This document shows, in pieces, positions 55,778 through 64,000 of a stretch of 64,000 nt of DNA. Below the pieces are notes generated by a model. The model had not been told where the DNA came from. It did no database searches and saw only the letters and a list, made by a program, of their open reading frames with translations. Source of the DNA: Actinobacillus porcitonsillarum (GTDB lineage: Bacteria > Pseudomonadota > Gammaproteobacteria > Enterobacterales > Pasteurellaceae); assembly GCF_003101015.1 (NCBI RefSeq), contig NZ_CP029206.1, positions 1,747,001 to 1,811,000 of the forward strand. The letters are read 5' to 3'. A program made the translations under genes and the position numbers. Within the stretch, counting starts at the first letter, position 1. Every line of letters starts with the position of its first letter.

Positions 55778-56539
55778 TTATAATATTTCCCAACTTAGGT
55801 TAGAAATCAAGCGACATTGATCACATTTAAAATAAAAAATATCGTGTAATGGTGTTGCGAGTTTCCAGTTTCCACCACAGCTTGGGCAGGTTCTATTCTG
55901 TTCTTTCGCTTCATCTGTCCCTAAACGATATAAGTAATAAAATACGGGAATAGATGTTTTTTGCGCTATCTCCTTAGCCAAAGTTCGCCCCCTCATACTT
56001 AGCTCGCTATCAACCTCGCTAATTTGTGATACAGCTTGTTGCTCTAACACTAAGCCATTCATTTGTAGCTGATCGCAGGCCTGCCAATCTTCTTGCCATT
56101 TTATGAGCTGTTCACTGAGATCATACTCTGTGTGCAATAAACGATAGCTCGGGACAGGTTTAAAATCGCCTGCTGCTCGAAGCGGCGAACAGCTATCTAA
56201 ATGCGTGGTATAAAGGATTAAAAATAGATGTTTCTCCTCTTGGCTACTTTCATCGGCTTGATAATCTTGCCCGATAATTTCGAATCCGGTAAAAATAACA
56301 CCAAATTCAACCGCTTGCTGTAAGGCTTCATTGACCATTTCGCTATTCCATTTAGGTAACAAACTCTCTTGTTCCGGAAGTGAAAGACGAACTTGAAAAT
56401 GATCTTGATGGTAAGTTACGCCAAACTCTCTGCCGATAATCTGCCCGTTATATCGCCATTGATTAACCACTTGTCCAATCAATGTAACGGGATCTTCTTC
56501 GAAATTCTCAAAATTAAAATAGGCAATTGCTTGATACAT
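55778..56539 (-). CDS. DUF2310 Zn-ribbon protein
   Basis: This is a conserved protein of unknown function found in gamma-proteobacteria (DUF2310, predicted Zn-ribbon-containing). The 253 aa have an alpha/beta body (about 1-190) and a C-terminal zinc ribbon with CPSCGGNW and KCDQCRL (about 218-245). It starts 1 bp into the fieF stop codon, so the two are probably coupled. The zinc ribbon beside a zinc/iron efflux gene is suggestive only. Confidence 0.82.
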   Translation of the reverse strand: MYQAIAYFNFENFEEDPVTLIGQVVNQWRYNGQIIGREFGVTYHQDHFQVRLSLPEQESLLPKWNSEMVNEALQQAVEFGVIFTGFEIIGQDYQADESSQEEKHLFLILYTTHLDSCSPLRAAGDFKPVPSYRLLHTEYDLSEQLIKWQEDWQACDQLQMNGLVLEQQAVSQISEVDSELSMRGRTLAKEIAQKTSIPVFYYLYRLGTDEAKEQNRTCPSCGGNWKLATPLHDIFYFKCDQCRLISNLSWEIL

Positions 56540-57435
56540 TACTGTTCCTGTTGTTTTTCTTTTTGAACCACAGAAGTCGGTTCTTGATGAATGATCACTT
56601 CCGACATTGGGAATAATGCCAAAATTTTATGTTCTAAATTATCGGCAATATCGTGGGCTTCGAGTAGCGTTAAATGATCGTCTAACTCTAAATGAAGCTG
56701 AATAAAACGCACTGCCCCCGCTCGGCGGGTAAGCACATCGTGAATCCCGAGGATACAAGGATTTTCACGTGCAATTTGCATAATTTGCGCAATTTCTTCT
56801 TGAGGCAATGCTTGATCTAATAAAGTATGCACCGCTTCCCACAACATTTTTAACGCACTATATGCAATATACAGCGCAATGCCTATGGCAAAAATGGCAT
56901 CGGCATAGATAAACCCAAACCAGTTTAAGATCATTGCCACTAAAATTGCGCCGTTCATCAGAAAATCGGTTTGATAATGAAGGGAATCCGCTTCAATTGC
57001 CGGACTTTGTGTGATTGCAACCACTTTTTTCTGATACCAAATCAATACAGCTGTTAAAGCAATCGAAATCAAACTAACCATAATCCCTAATTCAGAATCA
57101 GCAATCAATTCAGGATTAGTCAATTTATAAAAACCTTGTAAGAGCAGAAAAGCCGCAGAACCACTAATAAACGCACTTTGTGCTACCGCAGCTAGCGATT
57201 CTGCTTTACCGTGCCCAAAAGCATGACGTTCATCTGCCGGTTGTAAGGCAAATCGTAAAACGAAAACATTAACAATAGATGCAAATAAATCAACCACCGA
57301 ATCGGTCATTGCGGCGAGAATTGAGATTGATCCTGTTTGCCACCACGCAAAGGCTTTAATTAAAATTAAGGAACAAGCAACGACAATGGCTAAATTTGCT
57401 GCTCGTTTAACCAGTTTTTTATATTGTTCTTCCAT
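56539..57435 (-). CDS. fieF: Ferrous-iron/zinc efflux protein FieF (CDF family)
   Basis: This is an inner-membrane proton-coupled exporter of Zn2+, Fe2+ and Cd2+. The 298 aa (300 in E. coli YiiP) have six membrane helices and a C-terminal cytoplasmic metal-chaperone-like domain. The transport-site ligands fall at the same numbers as in E. coli: D45 and D49 in TDSVVD, H153 and D157 in SLHYQTD. The HAFGHGKAE loop ligands are also present. It is the first gene of a pair with the Zn-ribbon gene. Confidence 0.92.
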   Translation of the reverse strand: MEEQYKKLVKRAANLAIVVACSLILIKAFAWWQTGSISILAAMTDSVVDLFASIVNVFVLRFALQPADERHAFGHGKAESLAAVAQSAFISGSAAFLLLQGFYKLTNPELIADSELGIMVSLISIALTAVLIWYQKKVVAITQSPAIEADSLHYQTDFLMNGAILVAMILNWFGFIYADAIFAIGIALYIAYSALKMLWEAVHTLLDQALPQEEIAQIMQIARENPCILGIHDVLTRRAGAVRFIQLHLELDDHLTLLEAHDIADNLEHKILALFPMSEVIIHQEPTSVVQKEKQQEQ

Positions 57436-57462
57436 TTGTTTATATACTTTATATTCGTTCTG

Positions 57463-57493
57463 AAAATAAAAAAGTGGGCTTTACACCCACTTT
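57463..57493 (-). terminator. Terminator of frr
   Basis: AAAGTGGG and CCCACTTT pair around seven bases, followed on the minus strand by TTTTTATTTTC. Confidence 0.88.
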
Positions 57494-57508
57494 AACTGAT
57501 TTTTTTGA

Positions 57509-58066
57509 TTAGAAATCAAGTAATTCTTTTTCTTTTGCTGCAAGCACTTCATCTACTTTTTTGATGTAGCTATCAGTAATTTTCTGAATTTCATCTTGTG
57601 CTTTACGTTCTTCGTCTTCACTAATTTCTTTGTCTTTTAACAATGCTTTAATTTGATCATTCGCATCACGGCGTACATTACGGATTGCAATTTTACCTTG
57701 TTCGCCTTCGCCTTTTACGATCTTGATTAAATCACGACGACGTTCTTCTGTTAATGGTGGAAGTGGAACACGAATTGTTGCACCAGCAGAAGATGGGTTT
57801 AAGCCTAAATCTGACGTTAAAATCGCTTTTTCTACGGCTGAGATTAAAGAACGGTCAAAAACGTTTACCGCTAATGTACGTGCATCTTCTGCAACCACGT
57901 TTGCGACTTGGCGTAATGGTGTTGCAGAACCGTAGTATTCAACTTGAATACCGTCTAATAAACTTGGTTGTGCACGCCCTGTACGAATTTTAGAAATATG
58001 GCTTTTTAAAGCATCTAAGCTTTTTTCCATACGATCTTGCGTATCTTTTTTGATTTCATTGATCAT
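57509..58066 (-). CDS. frr: Ribosome recycling factor
   Basis: With EF-G it splits the post-termination ribosome. The 185 aa equal E. coli. It is recognised by [22 protein letters not shown] near 26-47, the [18 protein letters not shown] centre and the long three-helix bundle. It follows pyrH by 40 bp, the conserved pyrH-frr order. Confidence 0.97.
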   Translation of the reverse strand: MINEIKKDTQDRMEKSLDALKSHISKIRTGRAQPSLLDGIQVEYYGSATPLRQVANVVAEDARTLAVNVFDRSLISAVEKAILTSDLGLNPSSAGATIRVPLPPLTEERRRDLIKIVKGEGEQGKIAIRNVRRDANDQIKALLKDKEISEDEERKAQDEIQKITDSYIKKVDEVLAAKEKELLDF

Positions 58067-58106
58067 TGATTTCTTTTCCTTTTCATCAATTAAAATTTGT
58101 TAAACA

Positions 58107-58820
58107 TTAAGCAATAATTGTGCCTTCGGTTGTGCCTGTTACAACTTCACGTAACGCACCCGGTTTACCCATATTAAATACACGAATTGGCATTGCGTGG
58201 TCACGTGCTAAAGTAAAGGCTGCTAAATCCATAACTTGCAATTCTTTATCAATGACTTCGGCATAAGTTAATTGATTGTATAATTTCGCATCAGCAAATT
58301 TAGCTGGATCTTTGTCATACACGCCATCTACTTTTGTTGCTTTTAAGACAACATCGGCTTCAATTTCGATACCACGTAAGCAAGCCGCTGAATCGGTCGT
58401 AAAGAATGGACTACCTGTTCCTGCTGAGAAAATCACAACGCGTTTTTCACGTAACATTTTGATCGCTTCAGACCAGTTATAAGTATCGCAAATCCCGTTT
58501 AATTGGAATGCAGACATAAGTTTCGCATTCACCTCTGCACGGTGTAACGCATCACGCATTGCTAAGCCATTCATTACAGTAGCAAGCATCCCCATATGGT
58601 CGCCAACAACACGATTCATTCCTGCTTTAGCTAATTTTGCCCCACGGAATAAGTTACCGCCACCGATAACGACTCCCACTTCAACACCCATTTCGATTAA
58701 CTCTTTAATTTCAAGAGCCATACGATCTAAGATTGAAGGATCGATACCAAAGCCTTCTTCGCCTTGTAAAGCTTCGCCACTTAATTTTAATAAAATGCGT
58801 TTATAAATAGGGTTGCTCAT
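58107..58820 (-). CDS. pyrH: Uridylate kinase
   Basis: PyrH phosphorylates UMP to UDP, is activated by GTP and inhibited by UTP. The 237 aa (241 in E. coli) carry [18 protein letters not shown] near the start, the [11 protein letters not shown] loop, [15 protein letters not shown], and [17 protein letters not shown] in the nucleotide-binding part. It is the first gene of the pyrH-frr transcript here, with tsf not adjacent. Confidence 0.97.
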   Translation of the reverse strand: MSNPIYKRILLKLSGEALQGEEGFGIDPSILDRMALEIKELIEMGVEVGVVIGGGNLFRGAKLAKAGMNRVVGDHMGMLATVMNGLAMRDALHRAEVNAKLMSAFQLNGICDTYNWSEAIKMLREKRVVIFSAGTGSPFFTTDSAACLRGIEIEADVVLKATKVDGVYDKDPAKFADAKLYNQLTYAEVIDKELQVMDLAAFTLARDHAMPIRVFNMGKPGALREVVTGTTEGTIIA

Positions 58821-58909
58821 TTTAATTGCCTCTGTTTGTATGGACTAAACACAAAATTACGTTATTATAGAACAATCTGTCTAAACTAGAAATAGAGAAA
58901 TTTTAATCT

Positions 58910-60448
58910 ATGCAAAATAAGAAACTTTTTGGGATATTTTTCGCACTGGGCTTAGCCATTTTTGCAAGTTTTTTTATGCTCAAAGGCTCTGGTTTTTTTG
59001 AGCATCCTAGCGTCCCCGAAGTTATTTTAGGAGCCATTTTAATCATAACGTTAGCAAGTTCTAAGTGGACTTATTACTTGCTATTATTACCAATTACATT
59101 GGGGTATATGTTTTATACCCCGATCGGTCTTGCTTTTGGTCGTCCTACTTACCAATATATCGCTTCTGTATTTGCGACCGATATGATGGAAAGTAAAGAA
59201 TTTCTCCAACAGCTTGATCCTCTCAATATCGTGATTGCGATTGCGATGCTATTAGCGGTCATTTTTTATCGAAAAATTACCAATATATTGGATATTAAAC
59301 CTTTGAGAAATAAAAGCTTTGTACTCTTTGCGATTCTCTTTGGTTTGTATTACCTCGCTCCACTTAAGTTCTTTCATGTTTTTTATGATGAAAGTATGAA
59401 AGTGAAGAAAGAGCTGGATGTTTTAAATCATCTTTCCATTGAGTCAAAATGGGGATCTTCTACACTTTCTGCTAATGCAAAATACGATGATTATGTCTTA
59501 ATTATTGGCGAAAGTGCGAGAAAAGATTATCACCACGCTTATGGCTATCCGGCAGAGAATACGCCATTTATGAGCCATGCTAAAGGCACGCTGATTGACG
59601 GATTTACATCTGGTGGCACAAATACAATCGCCTCATTAAAACTCATGCTAACCAAGCCAAATACGCAAACATGGGAAGGCAACTATGAGCTTTCGATGAT
59701 CGACCTCATTAAATCAGCTGGTATTAAAACGTACTGGATTTCAAATCAAGGGTATTTAGGGCAATTTGATACACCGATTTCATCTCTAGCCAATAAGAGC
59801 GACGTCAAAATCTTCACAAAGGCTGGCGATTCGCTCAACCAAAATATCAGCGATTTTGAATTGTTACCCAAGTTCGTTCAGACCATTGAACAACCTGCAA
59901 CACAAAAACGCTTTATTGTCTTACATTTATATGGTTCTCATCCTATTACTTGCGACCGTTTAACGGATTACCCAAAAATGTTTGATGATGAAAAACTGCC
60001 GAAGAAATTTTTTAACGTAAACTGTTATGTTTCTTCCATCAAAAAAACTGATGAGGTCATTCAACGTGTTTATGAAGCCTTAGAGAAAAATAAAGCCTCG
60101 ACTGGGCGTTCTTTTTCGATGATTTATTTTTCTGATCACGGTTTATCCCATGATATTTCGGAAGATAACATCACTATTCACAACAGTAGCGGCAAGAGTA
60201 AATTACATTACGATATCCCTCTGTTTAAAATTTCAAGCGACGATACACAAAGAAATGAATACCATGTTTTTAAATCGGGGCTCAACTTTACGGATGGCAT
60301 TGGAAAATGGATCGGGATTGAAAACCCATTATTAAATAAAGACGTTGATTTATTTAGTAATCAACCGGATAAAGATGATTATGGATTGAAAAAAATCATT
60401 GAAGAAATCAAGGCACCACTCGATCCAGCAATCATTATTCCTCAATAA
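58910..60448 (+). CDS. Phosphoethanolamine transferase, OpgE/EptA-like
   Basis: This is an inner-membrane alkaline-phosphatase-superfamily enzyme moving phosphoethanolamine from phosphatidylethanolamine to a periplasmic acceptor (lipid A, LPS core or osmoregulated glucans). The 512 aa have five N-terminal membrane segments (about 5-160) and a periplasmic sulfatase-like domain. Metal ligands are E201 in IIGESARKD and the Asp-His pair in YFSDHGLSHD; the likely nucleophile is T237 in SGGTNT. Wording (FATDMMESKEFL, HLYGSHPITCDR) is nearer to E. coli OpgE than to EptA. The gene stands alone, divergent from pyrH. Acceptor unknown. Confidence 0.82.
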   Translation: MQNKKLFGIFFALGLAIFASFFMLKGSGFFEHPSVPEVILGAILIITLASSKWTYYLLLLPITLGYMFYTPIGLAFGRPTYQYIASVFATDMMESKEFLQQLDPLNIVIAIAMLLAVIFYRKITNILDIKPLRNKSFVLFAILFGLYYLAPLKFFHVFYDESMKVKKELDVLNHLSIESKWGSSTLSANAKYDDYVLIIGESARKDYHHAYGYPAENTPFMSHAKGTLIDGFTSGGTNTIASLKLMLTKPNTQTWEGNYELSMIDLIKSAGIKTYWISNQGYLGQFDTPISSLANKSDVKIFTKAGDSLNQNISDFELLPKFVQTIEQPATQKRFIVLHLYGSHPITCDRLTDYPKMFDDEKLPKKFFNVNCYVSSIKKTDEVIQRVYEALEKNKASTGRSFSMIYFSDHGLSHDISEDNITIHNSSGKSKLHYDIPLFKISSDDTQRNEYHVFKSGLNFTDGIGKWIGIENPLLNKDVDLFSNQPDKDDYGLKKIIEEIKAPLDPAIIIPQ

Positions 60449-60465
60449 TTTGCAAATTTAGACAA

Positions 60466-60496
60466 AAAATAACCCGCTTGTTTGCGGGTTATTTTA
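60466..60496. terminator. Bidirectional terminator between the transferase gene and aroC
   Basis: ATAACCCGC and GCGGGTTAT pair around TTGTTT with A- and T-tracts on the two sides, between convergent genes. Confidence 0.88.
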
Positions 60497-60513
60497 TCTT
60501 TAAACCATTTAGC

Positions 60514-61596
60514 CTATCGGCATTGTGCTTTAAATCGTAATAGATGGTCAAGCAACACGATTGCCATCATCGCTTCTGCAATCGGCACGGCACGAATACC
60601 CACACAAGGATCGTGGCGTCCTTTCGTGACTAACTCCACCGCTTCATTATTGAGATTGACACTTTTTCCCGGCACCATAATGCTTGATGTTGGTTTTAAT
60701 GCAATGTTAGCAATAATCGGCTGTCCGGAGCTAATACCTCCTAAAATACCACCGGCGTGATTAGATAAAAAACCTTCCGGCGTCATTTCATCTCGATGCT
60801 GACTACCTTTTTGTTCAACAACTGCAAAACCATCACCAATTTCGACCGCTTTCACGGCATTGATAGACATTAAAGCGTGCGCTAAATCTGCATCTAAGCG
60901 GTCAAAAACCGGTTCACCTAATCCAACAGGGACATTTTCTGCCACCACGGTTAATTTTGCGCCAATGGAGTCCCCTTCTTTTTTCAGATCACGAATGAGC
61001 GCATCAAAAGCCTCAACTGCAACTGGATCCGGGCAGAAAAACGGATTGCTATTCACTTGTTGCCAATCAATTTTATCTACTTCAGCTACGGTTTTCGGAT
61101 CGATTTTAACCGAACCGATTTGAGAAAGATAACCTCGAACCTCAATACCAAACTGCTCACGCAAATACTTTTTCGCAATCGCTCCCGCCGCTACACGCAT
61201 TGCCGTTTCACGTGCAGAAGAACGACCACCGCCTCGATAATCACGAATGCCGTATTTTTGTTGGTAGGTATAATCAGCGTGTCCCGGTCTAAACTTATCG
61301 CAAATATCGCCGTAATCTTTAGAACGTTGATCGCCATTTTTAATGATTAACCCAATACTGGTTCCGGTTGTTTTTCCTTCAAAAACACCTGAAAGAATTT
61401 GTACTTCGTCATCTTCACGGCGAGGCGTGGTATAGCGAGATGTTCCCGGTTTACGACGATCTAAATCCGGTTGAATATCTGCCTCACTTAATGTCATATT
61501 CGGCGGAACGCCATCCACAATACACCCTAATGCAATGCCGTGCGATTCGCCAAATGTTGTTACTTTAAAAAGTTGTCCAATGCTGTTGCCTGCCAT
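60514..61596 (-). CDS. aroC: Chorismate synthase
   Basis: AroC converts EPSP to chorismate with reduced FMN, the last shikimate step. The 360 aa (361 in E. coli) show the three family signatures: [17 protein letters not shown] near 13-29, [23 protein letters not shown] near 120-142, and the C-terminal [12 protein letters not shown] plus [18 protein letters not shown]. It is 15 bp downstream of the mscK-type gene and could be cotranscribed with it. Confidence 0.96.
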   Translation of the reverse strand: MAGNSIGQLFKVTTFGESHGIALGCIVDGVPPNMTLSEADIQPDLDRRKPGTSRYTTPRREDDEVQILSGVFEGKTTGTSIGLIIKNGDQRSKDYGDICDKFRPGHADYTYQQKYGIRDYRGGGRSSARETAMRVAAGAIAKKYLREQFGIEVRGYLSQIGSVKIDPKTVAEVDKIDWQQVNSNPFFCPDPVAVEAFDALIRDLKKEGDSIGAKLTVVAENVPVGLGEPVFDRLDADLAHALMSINAVKAVEIGDGFAVVEQKGSQHRDEMTPEGFLSNHAGGILGGISSGQPIIANIALKPTSSIMVPGKSVNLNNEAVELVTKGRHDPCVGIRAVPIAEAMMAIVLLDHLLRFKAQCR

Positions 61597-61611
61597 ATTT
61601 TTTCCTTTTTG

Positions 61612-64000
61612 TTATTTTGCAAAATTTTCGACCATTTTAACCGCTTGTTGAGGTTCATTCTCTGATGAGTGTAAATGAACATCTAATTGATTCAAGGCAA
61701 ATTGAATACCATTTTCACGGAAAAGTTGATTAATACGAGATTGTAAGAAATTCATCGTTTCGGTACGATCACCTAACTCCCCGACAAACACTAATAACTC
61801 GTGTTCTAAAGCGTTATCGCCAAAACGGAGCAAGTTAATTTCCATTTTCGGCTCCGCTAATACTTTCGGTGCTTCCGAAACAGCTTGTAATAATAACACT
61901 TTCATTCGTTCTAAGTCGGTATCGTAACTAACTTTAAACAAAATCTGCAAGCGTGTAATCGTATTATTTAGTGTCCAGTTAATAAAGCGATCTGTCACAA
62001 ATGCTTGGTTTGGTAACACGACCTCCATATTATCTGAATTCAGTAATGTGGTAGAACGTAAGCGGATTTTCGTAATAATACCGGTGTATTGCCCTACGGT
62101 CACTTTATCGCCAACTCGGATCGGTCTTTCAAAGAGTAGAATAGAACCCGAAACAAAACTACCAAAAATCTCACGAACCCCGAAACCTAAACCGACGGAA
62201 AGCGCCGTGAAGATCCATTGAATTTTTGTCCACGAAATCCCTAAAGCTGAGAATGCCGAAACACTACCAATGGTAATAATAATATACGTTAATACGGTAA
62301 TGATCGTCTGTGGCGTACCTTTTGAAAGCCGCATACGAGAAAAGAAGGTGACTTCTAAAATCCCCGCAATGTTTTTCACTAACACATAGGTAACCATCAC
62401 ATAGAGTAATGCTCTCATTAAGTTGAGTAATGTGACAGAATCTACTTGAGTACCATCATTGCTTTCCCACAGTATCACACCATCTAGATAGTAGGCGACA
62501 CTCAACAGATCGGACCAAACCACATAAAGTAGAGCAAATAAGACAACCCAACCAATCAGATCCGTTACGCGGAAAATTTGCTGATTGACGACCGATAACT
62601 TAATTGTTTCTTCTTCTTTGGCATCCTCTTTGCTGTTTGATTGAGCATCTGTGGCTTGTTGTTCACGAATTTTTTGGCGTTTTTCCTGTAAACGGCGATA
62701 CGCTAATCGGCGTGCCGAAATGCTAACAAAACGATAAGCAAAATAGCGCCCAAATACCCAAAAGAGAATGACAAAGTAGCTATTAAGCAAATGCGTAATT
62801 AAATAGACCGCCGTATAGTAATACCCTAATAGGATCAACACGATAAGCGAGATTGGCGCAACAATTAAGATCAATCGTAAGAGCTTAAATAAACTAATGT
62901 TACGCTTAGAACCATCTTCCGTTTTCGCATTTTGATACTCTTTGATCCCCCTGTTTAGCAACGGTCTTACCACAAATAGACACAATGCTAACGCAATAAT
63001 AGACATGACCTGCCCTATGGCATCATGGGTATAACCAATCGTATCAACCTGTGATGGAATAGATGACACCAATAATAATCCAACAATCCAAATAGATTGT
63101 TTAATAATACGTTGGAAGATGCGATTACTTTCTTGTGGCATGCCAAAATGGCGATAAGCCAATCCATTTGGACGCAATAATGAAAGTACTGTCGCAAAGA
63201 ACCACCAATAAAGCGTTAGACGTAATCCCCATCGCCATGCAGAAATAGGATCGTGGAGAAATAAAAATGCCACTAAGGAATAGGCCGCCAAGAACATTAA
63301 CGTACTTGGTAGTGCCAATAAAATCGTCCAGAACATCGCTTCTGGTGTGTACCAATGGCTATCATTTTTTAGCGTATTGACTCTACTTGCAATGAATGCC
63401 AAGCGGTCTTTTATTGCTTGTTTTTTCCAATTTAGTAAGAAAGAGACAAACAAAAAAGCTATCGTAAATACCAGCATTTGAAGCAAGTTTTGATGCACGT
63501 TATCAAAACTCACATACTTTGCTAGTTCTGCAATTTCAGCAAATGCAAGAGAAGGAAATGTTTTAATCCAATTTAAATCAAATGGATTATTGCTATTTAC
63601 CCAGAAGCTTTGCTGTTGAAGTTTCCGTTGCAATGCATCACTAATTGCCATGGACTGTTTCTGATTATTCTCAATGTTAATCGAAATATTCAGTTGGCTA
63701 TTTAATGATTTAATAATCTCATCTAAAAGTTGCTGACGCTCTTTTAGGATCTTATTGAGTGCTTGATTCTCTTCTTCCGTTAAGGACTCTTCAAGGTGCT
63801 CTGTAATGCTCTTAATATAGTCATCAATGTTATAAAGCTCATCCCGTTGCTGTGAGTACTCAAAAATATGTACCCTAACATTAGAAATTGAATTCGCCAG
63901 ATTTTTGTTAAAACTCTCTGTGGGTAGCGCTTGTTTTTGCTTATTGATTACTTTAGACAGAACCAACGTGCCCTGAAGCGCACTGATCTGTTCATCAATG
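61612..64000 (-). CDS. mscK: MscK/KefA-type mechanosensitive channel (N-terminus beyond window)
   Basis: This is a large inner-membrane mechanosensitive channel releasing osmolytes (and potassium) on hypo-osmotic shock. The visible part, about 795 codons, is open to the window end. It begins within a coiled periplasmic region, has roughly ten membrane helices (about residues 160-640 of this part), and ends with the MscS-like pore helix (WIFTALSVGLGFGVREIFGSFVSG), beta domain (ERPIRVGDKVTVGQYTG) and C-terminal alpha/beta domain. The loop EKRQKIREQQATDAQSNSKEDAKEEE is a charged cytoplasmic linker typical of this family. The TTG at 63966 is internal and not the start. Confidence 0.87.
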   Translation of the reverse strand, partial: IDEQISALQGTLVLSKVINKQKQALPTESFNKNLANSISNVRVHIFEYSQQRDELYNIDDYIKSITEHLEESLTEEENQALNKILKERQQLLDEIIKSLNSQLNISINIENNQKQSMAISDALQRKLQQQSFWVNSNNPFDLNWIKTFPSLAFAEIAELAKYVSFDNVHQNLLQMLVFTIAFLFVSFLLNWKKQAIKDRLAFIASRVNTLKNDSHWYTPEAMFWTILLALPSTLMFLAAYSLVAFLFLHDPISAWRWGLRLTLYWWFFATVLSLLRPNGLAYRHFGMPQESNRIFQRIIKQSIWIVGLLLVSSIPSQVDTIGYTHDAIGQVMSIIALALCLFVVRPLLNRGIKEYQNAKTEDGSKRNISLFKLLRLILIVAPISLIVLILLGYYYTAVYLITHLLNSYFVILFWVFGRYFAYRFVSISARRLAYRRLQEKRQKIREQQATDAQSNSKEDAKEEETIKLSVVNQQIFRVTDLIGWVVLFALLYVVWSDLLSVAYYLDGVILWESNDGTQVDSVTLLNLMRALLYVMVTYVLVKNIAGILEVTFFSRMRLSKGTPQTIITVLTYIIITIGSVSAFSALGISWTKIQWIFTALSVGLGFGVREIFGSFVSGSILLFERPIRVGDKVTVGQYTGIITKIRLRSTTLLNSDNMEVVLPNQAFVTDRFINWTLNNTITRLQILFKVSYDTDLERMKVLLLQAVSEAPKVLAEPKMEINLLRFGDNALEHELLVFVGELGDRTETMNFLQSRINQLFRENGIQFALNQLDVHLHSSENEPQQAVKMVENFAK

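Overview
The window is chromosomal DNA of a Pasteurellaceae bacterium, most likely an Actinobacillus of the A. pleuropneumoniae/suis/equuli group. Three things support this: the low G+C content, a conserved housekeeping gene set with close Haemophilus/Actinobacillus-type proteins, and roughly thirty scattered copies of the ACAAGCGGT(C/T)AAATT uptake-signal type. The AAGTGCGGT type of Haemophilus influenzae is not used. Species assignment is inference; no rRNA is present.

Layout. 1-2.6 kb: the 3' end of cpxA, carrying an in-frame hexanucleotide repeat, then macB without macA. 2.6-6.6 kb: glpX, zapB, tdk, tsaB and a DAHP synthase gene. 6.6-12.3 kb: ypfJ, lrp-ftsK and rnd. 12.3-14.4 kb: a CRP-preceded mlc-like repressor with bioD. 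14.4-20.2 kb: a HerA-like ATPase, a small lipoprotein, rhlB and topA. 20.3-25.3 kb: a LysR regulator, argA behind tandem ARG boxes, aroA, a NIF3-family gene and nrdR. 25.5-29.9 kb: pheS-pheT-ihfA followed by an NlpC/P60 lipoprotein. 30.1-33.4 kb: a nitroreductase gene broken by one stop codon, an AroE-like gene, ycgL and dnaB. 33.5-35.8 kb: epmB, a small secreted protein and efp. 36-39.5 kb: a Fur-box-preceded ferric siderophore ABC operon. 39.7-42.4 kb: a DUF47/pit phosphate pair and an SH3/coiled-coil membrane protein. 42.5-48.4 kb: asnS, slt, hpt, pepP and a DUF1508 gene. 48.5-50.9 kb: a wrecked integrative element in the 3' end of tRNA-Leu(GAG). 51-64 kb: secG, topB, mepA, tcyP, a Zn-ribbon protein, fieF, pyrH-frr, an OpgE/EptA-like phosphoethanolamine transferase, aroC and a partial mscK.

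Functional links. Four shikimate-family enzymes lie here (DAHP synthase, AroA, AroC and an AroE-like paralogue). EpmB and its substrate EF-P are near neighbours. MepA, Slt, YpfJ-type and NlpC-type proteins cover envelope remodelling. tRNA-Leu follows secG directly, as in E. coli.

The only clearly accessory region is the 2.3-kb element remnant. It is bounded by approximately 50-bp direct repeats made of the tRNA 3' end plus its terminator. It keeps an apparently intact HigBA toxin-antitoxin pair with a textbook promoter/operator, an array of about nine TTAGTCCAA iteron-like repeats, and a deletion junction joining an HNH-endonuclease N-terminus head-on to an integrase N-terminus. I did not find a complete novel system. 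The iteron array with its adjacent 24-codon ORF is the least explained structure. Other points worth checking are the cpxA repeat, the nonsense-broken nitroreductase gene, the ROK repressor lacking its zinc motif, and several operator-like palindromes.
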